A DNA stretch of 64,000 nucleotides from Auanema rhodensis (Eukaryota > Nematoda > Chromadorea > Rhabditida > Rhabditidae). A model generated the notes under the pieces. The model was given only the letters and a program-made list of their open reading frames with translations. It had not been told where the DNA came from and ran no database searches. Below are positions 25,345-39,251 of this stretch, in pieces. The position numbers and the translations under genes were made by a program. Each line of letters starts with the position of its first letter. Positions within the stretch are counted from its first letter, which is position 1. Location: positions 62,001 to 126,000 of the forward strand of contig CAXKVF010000078.1 in NCBI GenBank assembly GCA_964057225.1, read 5' to 3'.

Positions 25345-26928
25345 TGAAAACCGCATCTCTTTATCTTTCACGTGAAGCGAGTTACATACCAAGTGCACAT
25401 CACGTGTACATTTAATTAGCATAAATTAAAGTTCACGTAAATTTCAAAGTCATGGTTACCATGAAGCAATATCAATAAAAATTTGTTTTTAGACTAATAT
25501 GGACATGGGAAATCTAATTTTGAAAACCGCATCTCTTTATCTTTCACGTGAAGCGAGTTACATACCAAGTGCACATCACGTGTACATTTAATTAGCATAA
25601 ATTAAAGTTCACGTAAATTTCAAAGTCATGGTTACCATGAAGCAATTTCAATAAAAATTTGTTTTTAGACTAATATGGACATGGGGAATCTAATTTTGAA
25701 AACCGCATCTCTTTATCTTTCACGTGAAGCGAGTTACATACCAAGTGCACATCACGTGTACATTTAATTAGCATAAATTAAAGTTCACGTAAATTTCAAA
25801 GTCATGGTTACCATGAACCAATATCAATAAAAATTTGTTTTTAGACTAATATGGACAAGGGGAATCTAATTTTGAAAACCGCATCTCTTTATCTTTCACG
25901 TGAAGCGAGTTACATACCAAGTGCACATCACGTGTACATTTAATTAGCATAAATTAAAGTTCACGTAAATTTCAAAGTCATGGTTACCATGAACCAATAT
26001 CAATAAAAATTTGTTTTTAGACTAATATGGACATGGGGAATCTAATTTTGAAAACCGCATTTCTTTATCTTTCACGTGAAGCGAGTTACATACCAAGTGC
26101 ACATCACGTGTACATTTAATTAGCATAAATTAAAGTTCACGTAAATTTCAAAGTCATGGTTACCATGAACCAATATCAATAAAAATTTGTTTTTAGACTA
26201 ATATGGACAAGGGGAATCTAATTTTGAAAACCGCATCTCTTTATCTTTCACGTGAAGCGAGTTACATACCAAGTGCACATCACGTGTACATTTAATTAGC
26301 ATAAATTAAAGTTCACGTAAATTTCAAAGTCATGGTTACCATGAACCAATATCAATAAAAATTTGTTTTTAGACTAATATGGACAAGGGGAATCTAATTT
26401 TGAAAACCGCATCTCTTTATCTTTCACGTGAAGCGAGTTACATACCAAGTGCACATCACGTGTACATTTAATTAGCATAAATTAAAGTTCACGTAAATTT
26501 CAAAGTCATGGTTACCATGAACCAATATCAATAAAAATTTGTTTTTAGACTAATATGGACATGGGGAATCTAATTTTGAAAACCGCATCTCTTTATCTTT
26601 CACGTGAAGCGAGTTACATACCAAGTGCACATCACGTGTACATTTAATTAGCATAAATTAAAGTTCACGTAAATTTCAAAGTCATGGTTACCATGAACCA
26701 ATATCAATAAAAATTTGTTTTTAGACTAATATGGACATGGGGAATCTAATTTTGAAAACCGCATTTCTTTATCTTTCACGTGAAGCGAGTTACATACCAA
26801 GTGCACATCACGTGTACATTTAATTAGCATAAATTAAAGTTCACGTAAATTTCAAAGTCATGGTTACCATGCACCAATATCAATAAAAATTTGTTTTTAG
26901 ACTAATATGGACATGGGGAATCTAATTT
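25345..26928 (+). repeat. Satellite segment with T162A cluster
   Basis: Monomers 145-153. C122G occurs in the monomers at 25345 and 25521. T162A (ACAAGGGG in place of ACATGGGG) is at 25858, 26210 and 26386, that is in three of four neighbouring monomers and nowhere else that I noticed. This marks a very local spread of a new variant. The segment ends with a C13T+A120C monomer at 26753. Confidence 0.75.
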
Positions 26929-28865
26929 TGAAAACCGCATCTCTTTATCTTTCACGTGAAGCGAGTTACATACCAAGTGCACATCACGTGTACATTTAAT
27001 TAGCATAAATTAAAGTTCACGTAAATTTCAAAGTCATGGTTACCATGAAGCAATATCAATAAAAATTTGTTTTTAGACTAATATGGACATGGGGAATCTA
27101 ATTTTGCAAACCGCATCTCTTTATCTTTCACGTGAAGCGAGTTACATACCAAGTGCACATCACGTGTACATTTAATTTAGCATAAATTAAAGTTCACGTA
27201 AATTTCAAAGTCATGGTTACCATGAACCAATATCAATAAAAATTTGTTTTTAGACTAATATGGACATGGGGAATCTAATTTTGAAAACCGCATCTCTTTA
27301 TCTTTCACGTGAAGCGAGTTACATACCAAGTGCACATCACGTGTACATTTAATTAGCATAAATTAAAGTTCACGTAAATTTCAAAGTCATGGTTACCATG
27401 AACCAATATCAATAAAAATTTGTTTTTAGACTAATATGGACATGGGGAATCTAATTTTGAAAACCGCATTTCTTTATCTTTCACGTGAAGCGAGTTACAT
27501 ACCAAGTGCACATCACGTGTACATTTAATTAGCATAAATTAAAGTTCACGTAAATTTCAAAGTCATGGTTACCATGCACCAATATCAATAAAAATTTGTT
27601 TTTAGACTAATATGGACATGGGGAATCTAATTTTGAAAACCGCATCTCTTTATCTTTCACGTGAAGCGAGTTACATACCAAGTGCACATCACGTGTACAT
27701 TTAATTAGCATAAATTAAAGTTCACGTAAATTTCAAAGTCATGGTTACCATGAACCAATATCAATAAAAATTTGTTTTTAGACTAATATGGACATGGGGA
27801 ATCTAATTTTGGAAACCGCATCTCTTTATCTTTCACGTGAAGCGAGTTACATACCAAGTGCACATCACGTGTACATTTAATTAGCATAAATTAAAGTTCA
27901 CGTAAACTTCAAAGTCATGGTTACCATGAAGCAATATCAATAAAAATTTGTTTTTAGACTAATATGGACATGGGGAATCTAATTTTGAAAACCGCATCTC
28001 TTTATCTTTCACGTGAAGCGAGTTACATACCAAGTGCACATCACGTGTACATTTAATTAGCATAAATTAAAGTTCACGTAAATTTCAAAGTCATGGTTAC
28101 CATGAACCAATATCAATAAAAATTTGTGTTTAGACTAATATGAACATGGGGAATCTAATTTTGAAAACCGCATCTCTTTATCTTTCACGTGAAGCGAGTT
28201 ACATACCAAGTGCACATCACGTGTACATTTAATTAGCATAAATTAAAGTTCACGTAAATTTCAAAGTCATGGTTACCATGAACCAATATCAATAAAAATT
28301 TGTTTTTAGACTAATATGGACATGGGGAATCTAATTTTGAAAACCGCATTTCTTTATCTTTCACGTGAAGCGAGTTACATACCAAGTGCACATCACGTGT
28401 ACATTTAATTAGCATAAATTAAAGTTCACGTAAATTTCAAAGTCATGGTTACCATGCACCAATATCAATAAAAATTTGTTTTTAGACTAATATGGACATG
28501 GGGAATCTAATTTTGAAAACCGCATCTCTTTATCTTTCACGTGAAGCGAGTTACATACCAAGTGCACATCACGTGTACATTTAATTAGCATAAATTAAAG
28601 TTCACGTAAATTTCAAAGTCATGGTTACCATGAACCAATATCAATAAAAATTTGTTTTTAGACTAATATGGACATGGGGAATCTAATTTTGAAAACCGCA
28701 TTTCTTTATCTTTCACGTGAAGCGAGTTACATACCAAGTGTACATCACGTGTACATTTAATTAGCATAAATTAAAGTTCACGTAAATTTCAAAGTCATGG
28801 TTACCATGCACCAATATCAATAAAAATTTGTTTTTAGACTAATATGGACATGGGGAATCTAATTT
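26929..28865 (+). repeat. 11-monomer block, copy 1 of a 4226 bp-spaced duplication
   Basis: Monomer order: C122G; A3C with a T inserted near 27177; consensus; C13T+A120C; consensus; A3G+T98C+C122G; T143G; consensus; C13T+A120C; consensus; C13T+C52T+A120C. The same order with the same rare changes (A3C with T insertion, A3G+T98C, T143G, C52T at 28741) returns at 31155-33091. The monomer at 27986 also has a private change giving TATGAACATG. Confidence 0.85.
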
Positions 28866-31154
28866 TGAAAACCGCATCTCTTTATCTTTCACGTGAAGCG
28901 AGTTACATACCAAGTGCACATCACGTGTACATTTAATTAGCATAAATTAAAGTTCACGTAAATTTCAAAGTCATGGTTACCATGAACCAATATCAATAAA
29001 AATTTGTTTTTAGACTAATATGGACATGGGGAATCTAATTTTGAAAACCGCATCTCTTTATCTTTCACGTGAAGCGAGTTACATACCAAGTGCACATCAC
29101 GTGTACATTTAATTAGCATAAATTAAAGTTCACGTAAATTTCAAAGTCATGGTTACCATGAACCAATATCAATAAAAATTTGTGTTTAGACTAATATGGA
29201 CATGGGGAATCTAATTTTGAAAACCGCATCTCTTTATCTTTCACGTGAAGCGAGTTACATACCAAGTGCACATCACGTGTACATTTAATTAGCATAAATT
29301 AAAGTTCACGTAAATTTCAAAGTCATGGTTACCATGCACCAATATCAATAAAAATTTGTTTTTAGACTAATATGGACATGGGGAATCTAATTTTGAAAAC
29401 CGCATCTCTTTATCTTTCACGTGAAGCGAGTTACATACCAAGTGCACATCACGTGTACATTTAATTAGCATAAATTAAAGTTCACGTAAATTTCAAAGTC
29501 ATGGTTACCATGAACCAATATCAATAAAAATTTGTTTTTAGACTAATATGGACATGGGGAATCTAATTTTGAAAACCGCATCTCTTTATCTTTCACGTGA
29601 AGCGAGTTACATACCAAGTGCACATCACGTGTACATTTAATTAGCATAAATTAAAGTTCACGTAAATTTCAAAGTCATGGTTACCATGAAGCAATATCAA
29701 TAAAAATTTGTTTTTAGACTAATATGGACATGGGGAATCTAATTTTGAAAACCGCATCTCTTTATCTTTCACGTGAAGCGAGTTACATACCAAGTGCACA
29801 TCACGTGTACATTTAATTAGCATAAATTAAAGTTCACGTAAATTTCAAAGTCATGGTTACCATGAAGCAATATCAATAAAAATTTGTTTTTAGACTAATA
29901 TGGACATGGGGAATCTAATTTTGCAAACCGCATCTCTTTATCTTTCACGTGAAGCGAGTTACATACCAAGTGCACATCACGTGTACATTTAATTTAGCAT
30001 AAATTAAAGTTCACGTAAATTTCAAAGTCATGGTTACCATGAACCAATATCAATAAAAATTTGTTTTTAGACTAATATGGACATGGGGAATCTAATTTTG
30101 AAAACCGCATCTCTTTATCTTTCACGTGAAGCGAGTTACATACCAAGTGCACATCACGTGTACATTTAATTAGCATAAATTAAAGTTCACGTAAATTTCA
30201 AAGTCATGGTTACCATGAACCAATATCAATAAAAATTTGTTTTTAGACTAATATGGACATGGGGAATCTAATTTTGAAAACCGCATTTCTTTATCTTTCA
30301 CGTGAAGCGAGTTACATACCAAGTGCACATCACGTGTACATTTAATTAGCATAAATTAAAGTTCACGTAAATTTCAAAGTCATGGTTACCATGCACCAAT
30401 ATCAATAAAAATTTGTTTTTAGACTAATATGGACATGGGGAATCTAATTTTGAAAACCGCATCTCTTTATCTTTCACGTGAAGCGAGTTACATACCAAGT
30501 GCACATCACGTGTACATTTAATTAGCATAAATTAAAGTTCACGTAAATTTCAAAGTCATGGTTACCATGCACCAATATCAATAAAAATTTGTTTTTAGAC
30601 TAATATGGACATGGGGAATCTAATTTTGAAAACCGCATCTCTTTATCTTTCACGTGAAGCGAGTTACATACCAAGTGCACATCACGTGTACATTTAATTA
30701 GCATAAATTAAAGTTCACGAAAATTTCAAAGTCATGGTTACCATGAACCAATATCAATAAAAATTTGTTTTTAGACTAATATGGACATGGGGAATTTAAT
30801 TTTGAAAACCGCATCTCTTTATCTTTCACGTGAAGCGAGTTACATACCAAGTGCACATCACGTGTACATTTAATTAGCATAAATTAAAGTTCACGTAAAT
30901 TTCAAAGTCATGGTTACCATGAAGCAATATCAATAAAAATTTGTTTTTAGACTAATATGGACATGGGGAATCTAATTTTGAAAACCGCATCTCTTTATCT
31001 TTCACGTGAAGCGAGTTACATACCAAGTGCACATCACGTGTACATTTAATTAGCATAAATTAAAGTTCACGTAAATTTCAAAGTCATGGTTACCATGAAC
31101 CAATATCAATAAAAATTTGTTTTTAGACTAATATGGACATGGGGAATCTAATTT
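28866..31154 (+). repeat. Satellite segment between the two 11-monomer blocks
   Basis: Monomers 165-177. T143G recurs at 29184. C122G monomers at 29570 and 29746 precede a third copy of the A3C/T-insertion monomer at 29922, followed by consensus (30099) and C13T+A120C (30275), so 29746-30450 is a shorter four-monomer copy of the start of the duplicated block. A T94A change occurs at 30720. No foreign DNA. Confidence 0.8.
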
Positions 31155-33091
31155 TGAAAACCGCATCTCTTTATCTTTCACGTGAAGCGAGTTACATACC
31201 AAGTGCACATCACGTGTACATTTAATTAGCATAAATTAAAGTTCACGTAAATTTCAAAGTCATGGTTACCATGAAGCAATATCAATAAAAATTTGTTTTT
31301 AGACTAATATGGACATGGGGAATCTAATTTTGCAAACCGCATCTCTTTATCTTTCACGTGAAGCGAGTTACATACCAAGTGCACATCACGTGTACATTTA
31401 ATTTAGCATAAATTAAAGTTCACGTAAATTTCAAAGTCATGGTTACCATGAACCAATATCAATAAAAATTTGTTTTTAGACTAATATGGACATGGGGAAT
31501 CTAATTTTGAAAACCGCATCTCTTTATCTTTCACGTGAAGCGAGTTACATACCAAGTGCACATCACGTGTACATTTAATTAGCATAAATTAAAGTTCACG
31601 TAAATTTCAAAGTCATGGTTACCATGAACCAATATCAATAAAAATTTGTTTTTAGACTAATATGGACATGGGGAATCTAATTTTGAAAACCGCATTTCTT
31701 TATCTTTCACGTGAAGCGAGTTACATACCAAGTGCACATCACGTGTACATTTAATTAGCATAAATTAAAGTTCACGTAAATTTCAAAGTCATGGTTACCA
31801 TGCACCAATATCAATAAAAATTTGTTTTTAGACTAATATGGACATGGGGAATCTAATTTTGAAAACCGCATCTCTTTATCTTTCACGTGAAGCGAGTTAC
31901 ATACCAAGTGCACATCACGTGTACATTTAATTAGCATAAATTAAAGTTCACGTAAATTTCAAAGTCATGGTTACCATGAACCAATATCAATAAAAATTTG
32001 TTTTTAGACTAATATGGACATGGGGAATCTAATTTTGGAAACCGCATCTCTTTATCTTTCACGTGAAGCGAGTTACATACCAAGTGCACATCACGTGTAC
32101 ATTTAATTAGCATAAATTAAAGTTCACGTAAACTTCAAAGTCATGGTTACCATGAAGCAATATCAATAAAAATTTGTTTTTAGACTAATATGGACATGGG
32201 GAATCTAATTTTGAAAACCGCATCTCTTTATCTTTCACGTGAAGCGAGTTACATACCAAGTGCACATCACGTGTACATTTAATTAGCATAAATTAAAGTT
32301 CACGTAAATTTCAAAGTCATGGTTACCATGAACCAATATCAATAAAAATTTGTGTTTAGACTAATATGGACATGGGGAATCTAATTTTGAAAACCGCATC
32401 TCTTTATCTTTCACGTGAAGCGAGTTACATACCAAGTGCACATCACGTGTACATTTAATTAGCATAAATTAAAGTTCACGTAAATTTCAAAGTCATGGTT
32501 ACCATGAACCAATATCAATAAAAATTTGTTGTTAGACTAATATGGACATGGGGAATCTAATTTTGAAAACCGCATTTCTTTATCTTTCACGTGAAGCGAG
32601 TTACATACCAAGTGCACATCACGTGTACATTTAATTAGCATAAATTAAAGTTCACGTAAATTTCAAAGTCATGGTTACCATGCACCAATATCAATAAAAA
32701 TTTGTTTTTAGACTAATATGGACATGGGGAATCTAATTTTGAAAACCGCATCTCTTTATCTTTCACGTGAAGCGAGTTACATACCAAGTGCACATCACGT
32801 GTACATTTAATTAGCATAAATTAAAGTTCACGTAAATTTCAAAGTCATGGTTACCATGAACCAATATCAATAAAAATTTGTTTTTAGACTAATATGGACA
32901 TGGGGAATCTAATTTTGAAAACCGCATTTCTTTATCTTTCACGTGAAGCGAGTTACATACCAAGTGTACATCACGTGTACATTTAATTAGCATAAATTAA
33001 AGTTCACGTAAATTTCAAAGTCATGGTTACCATGCACCAATATCAATAAAAATTTGTTTTTAGACTAATATGGACATGGGGAATCTAATTT
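31155..33091 (+). repeat. 11-monomer block, copy 2 of a 4226 bp-spaced duplication
   Basis: This matches 26929-28865 monomer for monomer. The A3C/T-insertion monomer is at 31331 (T inserted near 31402), A3G+T98C+C122G at 32036, T143G at 32354, and C13T+C52T+A120C at 32916 (C52T at 32967). It differs by T144G in the monomer at 32388 and by lacking the private change of the monomer at 27986. The offset is 24 monomers plus 2 bp, the 2 bp coming from the inherited insertions at 27177 and 29993. Confidence 0.85.
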
Positions 33092-33619
33092 TAAAAACCG
33101 CATTTCTTTATCTTTCACGTGAAGCGAGTTACATACCAAGTGCACATCACGTGTACATTTAATTAGCATAAATTAAAGTTCACGTAAATTTCAAAGTCAT
33201 GGTTACCATGCACCAATATCAATAAAAATTTGTTTTTAGACTAATATGGACATGGGGAATCTAATTTTGAAAACCGCATCTCTTTATCTTTCACGTGAAG
33301 CGAGTTACATACCAAGTGCACATCACGTGTACATTTAATTAGCATAAATTAAAGTTCACGTAAATTTCAAAGTCATGGTTACCATGCACCAATATCAATA
33401 AAAATTTGTTTTTAGACTAATATGGACATGGGGAATCTAATTTTGAAAACCGCATCTCTTTATCTTTCACGTGAAGCGAGTTACATACCAAGTGCACATC
33501 ACGTGTACATTTAATTAGCATAAATTAAAGTTCACGTAAATTTCAAAGTCATGGTTACCATGAACCAATATCAATAAAAATTTGTTTTTAGACTAATATG
33601 GACATGGGGAATCTAATTT
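33092..33619 (+). repeat. Three-monomer junction segment
   Basis: The types are G2A+C13T+A120C (33092), A120C (33268) and consensus (33444). The segment separates the duplicated block ending at 33091 from the C41T domain that starts at 33620, and nothing but satellite is present. Confidence 0.75.
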
Positions 33620-35555
33620 TGAAAACCGCATCTCTTTATCTTTCACGTGAAGCGAGTTATATACCAAGTGCACATCACGTGTACATTTAATTAGCATAAA
33701 TTAAAGTTCACGTAAATTTCAAAGTCATGGTTACCATGCACCAATATCAATAAAAAGTTGTTTTTAGACTAATATGGACATGGGGAATCTAATTTTGAAA
33801 ACCGCATCTCTTTATCTTTCACGTGAAGCGAGTTACATACCAAGTGCACATCACGTGTACATTTAATTAGCATAAATTAAAGTTCACGTAAATTTCAAAG
33901 TCATGGTTACCATGAACCAATATCAATAAAAATTTGTTTTCAGACTAATATGGACATGGGGAATCTAATTTTGAAAACCGCATCTCTTTATCTTTCACGT
34001 GAAGCGAGTTACATACCAAGTGCACATCACGTGTACATTTAATTAGCATAAATTAAAGTTCACGTAAATTTCAAAGTCATGGTTACCATGAAGCAATATC
34101 AATAAAAATTTGTTTTGAGACTAATATGGACATGGGGAATCTAATTTTGAAAACCGCATCTCTTTATCTTTCACGTGAAGCGAGTTACATACCAAGTGCA
34201 CATCACGTGTACATTTAATTAGCATAAATTAAAGTTCACGTAAATTTCAAAGTCATGGTTACCATGAACCAATATCAATAAAAATTTGTTTTTAGACTAA
34301 TATGGACATGGGGAATCTAATTTTGAAAACCGCATTTCTTTATCTTTCACGTGAAGCGAGTTACATACCAAGTGCACATCACGTGTACATTTAATTAGCA
34401 TAAATTAAAGTTCACGTAAATTTCAAAGTCATGGTTACCATGCACCAATATCAATAAAAATTTGTTTTTAGACTAATATGGACATGGGGAATCTAATTTT
34501 GAAAACCGCATCTCTTTATCTTTCACGTGAAGCGAGTTACATACCAAGTGCACATCACGTGTACATTTAATTAGCATAAATTAAAGTTCACGTAAACTTC
34601 AAAGTCATGGTTACCATGAAGCAATATCAATAAAAATTTGTTTTTAGACTAATATGGACATGGGGAATCTAATTTTGAAAACCTCATCTCTTTATCTTTC
34701 ACGTGAAGCGAGTTACATACCAAGTGCACATCACGTGTACATTTAATTAGCATAAATTAAAGTTCACGTAAATTTCAAAGTCATGGTTACCATGAACCAA
34801 TATCAATAAAAATTTGTTTTTAGACTAATATGGACATGGGGAATCTAATTTTGAAAACCGCATCTCTTTATCTTTCACGTGAAGCGAGTTACATACCGAG
34901 TGCACATCACGTGTACATTTAATTAGCATAAATTAAAGTTCACGTAAATTTCAAAGTCATGGTTACCATGAAGCAATATTAATAAAAATTTGTTTTTAGA
35001 CTAATATGGACATGGGGAATCTAATTTTGAAAACCGCATCTCTTTATCTTTCACGTGAAGCGAGTTATATACCAAGTGCACATCACGTGTACATTTAATT
35101 AGCATAAATTAAAGTTCACGTAAATTTCAAAGTCATGGTTACCATGCACCAATATCAATAAAAATTTGTTTTTAGACTAATATGGACATGGGGAATCTAA
35201 TTTTGAAAACCGCATCTCTTTATCTTTCACGTGAAGCGAGTTACATACCAAGTGCACATCACGTGTACATTTAATTAGCATAAATTAAAGTTCACGTAAA
35301 TTTCAAAGTCATGGTTACCATGAACCAATATCAATAAAAATTTGTTTTCAGACTAATATGGACATGGGGAATCTAATTTTGAAAACCGCATCTCTTTATC
35401 TTTCACGTGAAGCGAGTTACATACCAAGTGCACATCACGTGTACATTTAATTAGCATAAATTAAAGTTCACGTAAATTTCAAAGTCATGGTTACCATGAA
35501 GCAATATTAATAAAAATTTGTTTTTAGACTAATATGGACATGGGGAATCTAATTT
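33620..35555 (+). repeat. 11-monomer block, copy 1 of a 36-monomer-spaced duplication
   Basis: Monomer order: C41T+A120C with AAAAAGTTG; T146C; C122G+T146G; consensus; C13T+A120C; T98C+C122G; consensus-type (with a private ACCTCATC); A47G+C122G+C129T; C41T+A120C; T146C; C122G+C129T. The block returns at 39956 with the same rare features (AAAAAGTTG, T146G, A47G), 6336 bp downstream. This is where the C41T marker first appears. Confidence 0.85.
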
Positions 35556-36259
35556 TGAAAACCGCATCTCTTTATCTTTCACGTGAAGCGAGTTATATAC
35601 CAAGTGCACATCACGTGTACATTTAATTAGCATAAATTAAAGTTCACGTAAATTTCAAAGTCATGGTTACCATGCACCAATATTAATAAAAATTTGTTGT
35701 TAGACTAATATGGACATGGGGAATCTAATTTTGAAAACCGCATCTCTTTATCTTTCACGTGAAGCGAGTTACATACCAAGTGCACATCACGTGTACATTT
35801 AATTAGCATAAATTAAAGTTCACGTAAATTTCAAAGTCATGGTTACCATGAACCAATATCAATAAAAATTTGTTGTTAGACTAATATGGACATGGGGAAT
35901 CTAATTTTGAAAACCGCATTTCTTTATCTTTCACGTGAAGCGAGTTACATACCAAGTGCACATCACGTGTACATTTAATTAGCATAAATTAAAGTTCACG
36001 TAAATTTCAAAGTCATGGTTACCATGCACCAATATCAATAAAAATTTGTTTTTAGACTAATATGGACATGGGGAATCTAATTTTGAAAACCGCATCTCTT
36101 TATCTTTCACGTGAAGCGAGTTACATACCAAGTGCACATCACGTGTACATTTAATTAGCATAAATTAAAGTTCACGTAAATTTCAAAGTCATGGTTACCA
36201 TGAACCAATATCAATAAAAATTTGTTTTCAGACTAATATGGACATGGGGAATCTAATTT
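35556..36259 (+). repeat. Four-monomer spacer segment
   Basis: The types are C41T+A120C+C129T+T144G (35556), T144G (35732), C13T+A120C (35908) and T146C (36084). The first monomer combines C41T+A120C with C129T, markers otherwise mostly found in different monomer types, so it looks recombinant. Confidence 0.75.
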
Positions 36260-39251
36260 TGAAAACCGCATCTCTTTATCTTTCACGTGAAGCGAGTTAC
36301 ATACCAAGTGCACATCACGTGTACATTTAATTAGCATAAATTAAAGTTCACGTAAATTTCAAAGTCATGGTTACCATGAAGCAATATCAATAAAAATTTG
36401 TTTTTAGACTAATATGGACATGGGGAATCTAATTTTGAAAACCGCATCTCTTTATCTTTCACGTGAAGCGAGTTACATACCAAGTGCACATCACGTGTAC
36501 ATTTAATTAGCATAAATTAAAGTTCACGTAAATTTCAAAGTCATGGTTACCATGAACCAATATCAATAAAAATTTGTTTTTAGACTAATATGGACATGGG
36601 GAATCTAATTTTGAAAACCGCATTTCTTTATCTTTCACGTGAAGCGAGTTACATACCAAGTGCACATCACGTGTACATTTAATTAGCATAAATTAAAGTT
36701 CACGTAAATTTCAAAGTCATGGTTACCATGCACCAATATCAATAAAAATTTGTTTTCAGACTAATATGGACATGGGGAATCTAATTTTGAAAACTGCATC
36801 TCTTTATCTTTCACGTGAAGCGAGTTACATACCAAGTGCACATCACGTGTACATTTAATTAGCATAAATTAAAGTTCACGTAAATTTCAAAGTCATGGTT
36901 ACCATGAACCAATATCAATAAAAATTTGTTTTTAGACTAATATGGACATGGGGAATCTAATTTTGAAAACCGCATCTCTTTATCTTTCACGTGAAGCGAG
37001 TTACATACCAAGTGCACATCACGTGTACATTTAATTAGCATAAATTAAAGTTCACGTAAACTTCAAAGTCATGGTTACCATGAAGCAATATCAATAAAAA
37101 TTTGTTTTTAGACTAATATGGACATGGGGAATCTAATTTTGAAAACCGCATCTCTTTATCTTTCACGTGAAGCGAGTTACATACCAAGTGCACATCACGT
37201 GTACATTTAATTAGCATAAATTAAAGTTCACGTAAATTTCAAAGTCATGGTTACCATGAACCAATATCAATAAAAATTTGTTTTTAGACTAATATGGACA
37301 TGGGGAATCTAATTTTGAAAACCGCATCTCTTTATCTTTCACGTGAAGCGAGTTACATACCGAGTGCACATCACGTGTACATTTAATTAGCATAAATTAA
37401 AGTTCACGTAAATTTCAAAGTCATGGTTACCATGAAGCAATATTAATAAAAATTTGTTTTTAGACTAATATGGACATGGGGAATCTAATTTTGAAAACCG
37501 CATCTCTTTATCTTTCACGTGAAGCGAGTTATATACCAAGTGCACATCACGTGTACATTTAATTAGCATAAATTAAAGTTCACGTAAATTTCAAAGTCAT
37601 GGTTACCATGCACCAATATCAATAAAAATTTGTTTTTAGACTAATATGGACATGGGGAATCTAATTTTGAAAACCGCATCTCTTTATCTTTCACGTGAAG
37701 CGAGTTACATACCAAGTGCACATCACGTGTACATTTAATTAGCATAAATTAAAGTTCACGTAAATTTCAAAGTCATGGTTACCATGAACCAATATCAATA
37801 AAAATTTGTTTTCAGACTAATATGGACATGGGGAATCTAATTTTGAAAACCGCATCTCTTTATCTTTCACGTGAAGCGAGTTACATACCAAGTGCACATC
37901 ACGTGTACATTTAATTAGCATAAATTAAAGTTCACGTAAATTTCAAAGTCATGGTTACCATGAAGCAATATTAATAAAAATTTGTTTTTAGACTAATATG
38001 GACATGGGGAATCTAATTTTGAAAACCGCATCTCTTTATCTTTCACGTGAAGCGAGTTATATACCAAGTGCACATCACGTGTACATTTAATTAGCATAAA
38101 TTAAAGTTCACGTAAATTTCAAAGTCATGGTTACCATGCACCAATATCAATAAAAATTTGTTTTTAGACTAATATGGACATGGGGAATCTAATTTTGAAA
38201 ACCGCATCTCTTTATCTTTCACGTGAAGCGAGTTACATACCAAGTGCACATCACGTGTACATTTAATTAGCATAAATTAAAGTTCACGTAAATTTCAAAG
38301 TCATGGTTACCATGAACCAATATCAATAAAAATTTGTTTTCAGACTAATATGGACATGGGGAATCTAATTTTGAAAACCGCATCTCTTTATCTTTCACGT
38401 GAAGCGAGTTACATACCAAGTGCACATCACGTGTACATTTAATTAGCATAAATTAAAGTTCACGTAAATTTCAAAGTCATGGTTACCATGAAGCAATATC
38501 AATAAAAATTTGTTTTTAGACTAATATGGACATGGGGAATCTAATTTTGAAAACCGCATCTCTTTATCTTTCACGTGAAGCGAGTTACATACCAAGTGCA
38601 CATCACGTGTACATTTAATTAGCATAAATTAAAGTTCACGTAAATTTCAAAGTCATGGTTACCATGAACCAATATCAATAAAAATTTGTTTTTAGACTAA
38701 TATGGACATGGGGAATCTAATTTTGAAAACCGCATCTCTTTATCTTTCACGTGAAGCGAGTTACATACCAAGTGCACATCACGTGTACATTTAATTAGCA
38801 TAAATTAAAGTTCACGTAAAATTCAAAGTCATGGTTACCATGCACCAATATCAATAAAAATTTGTTTTTAGACTAATATGGACATGGGGAATCTAATTTT
38901 GAAAACCGCATCTCTTTATCTTTCACGTGAAGCGAGTTACATACCAAGTGCACATCACGTGTACATTTAATTAGCATAAATTAAAGTTCACGTAAATTTC
39001 AAAGTCATGGTTACCATGAACCAATATCAATAAAAATTTGTTTTTAGACTAATATGGACATGGGGAATCTAATTTTGAAAACCGCATCTCTTTATCTTTC
39101 ACGTGAAGCGAGTTACATACCAAGTGCACATCACGTGTACATTTAATTAGCATAAATTAAAGTTCACGTAAATTTCAAAGTCATGGTTACCATGAACCAA
39201 TATCAATAAAAATTTGTTTTTAGACTAATATGGACATGGGGAATCTAATTT
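36260..39251 (+). repeat. 17-monomer block, copy 1 of a 34-monomer-spaced duplication
   Basis: Monomer order: C122G; consensus; C13T+A120C+T146C; consensus; T98C+C122G; consensus; A47G+C122G+C129T; C41T+A120C; T146C; C122G+C129T; C41T+A120C; T146C; C122G; consensus; T98A+A120C; consensus; consensus. All seventeen recur in the same order at 42244-45235, 5984 bp away. A private CCGC to CTGC change is at 36795, the only clear CpG to TpG loss I noticed in the window. Confidence 0.85.
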
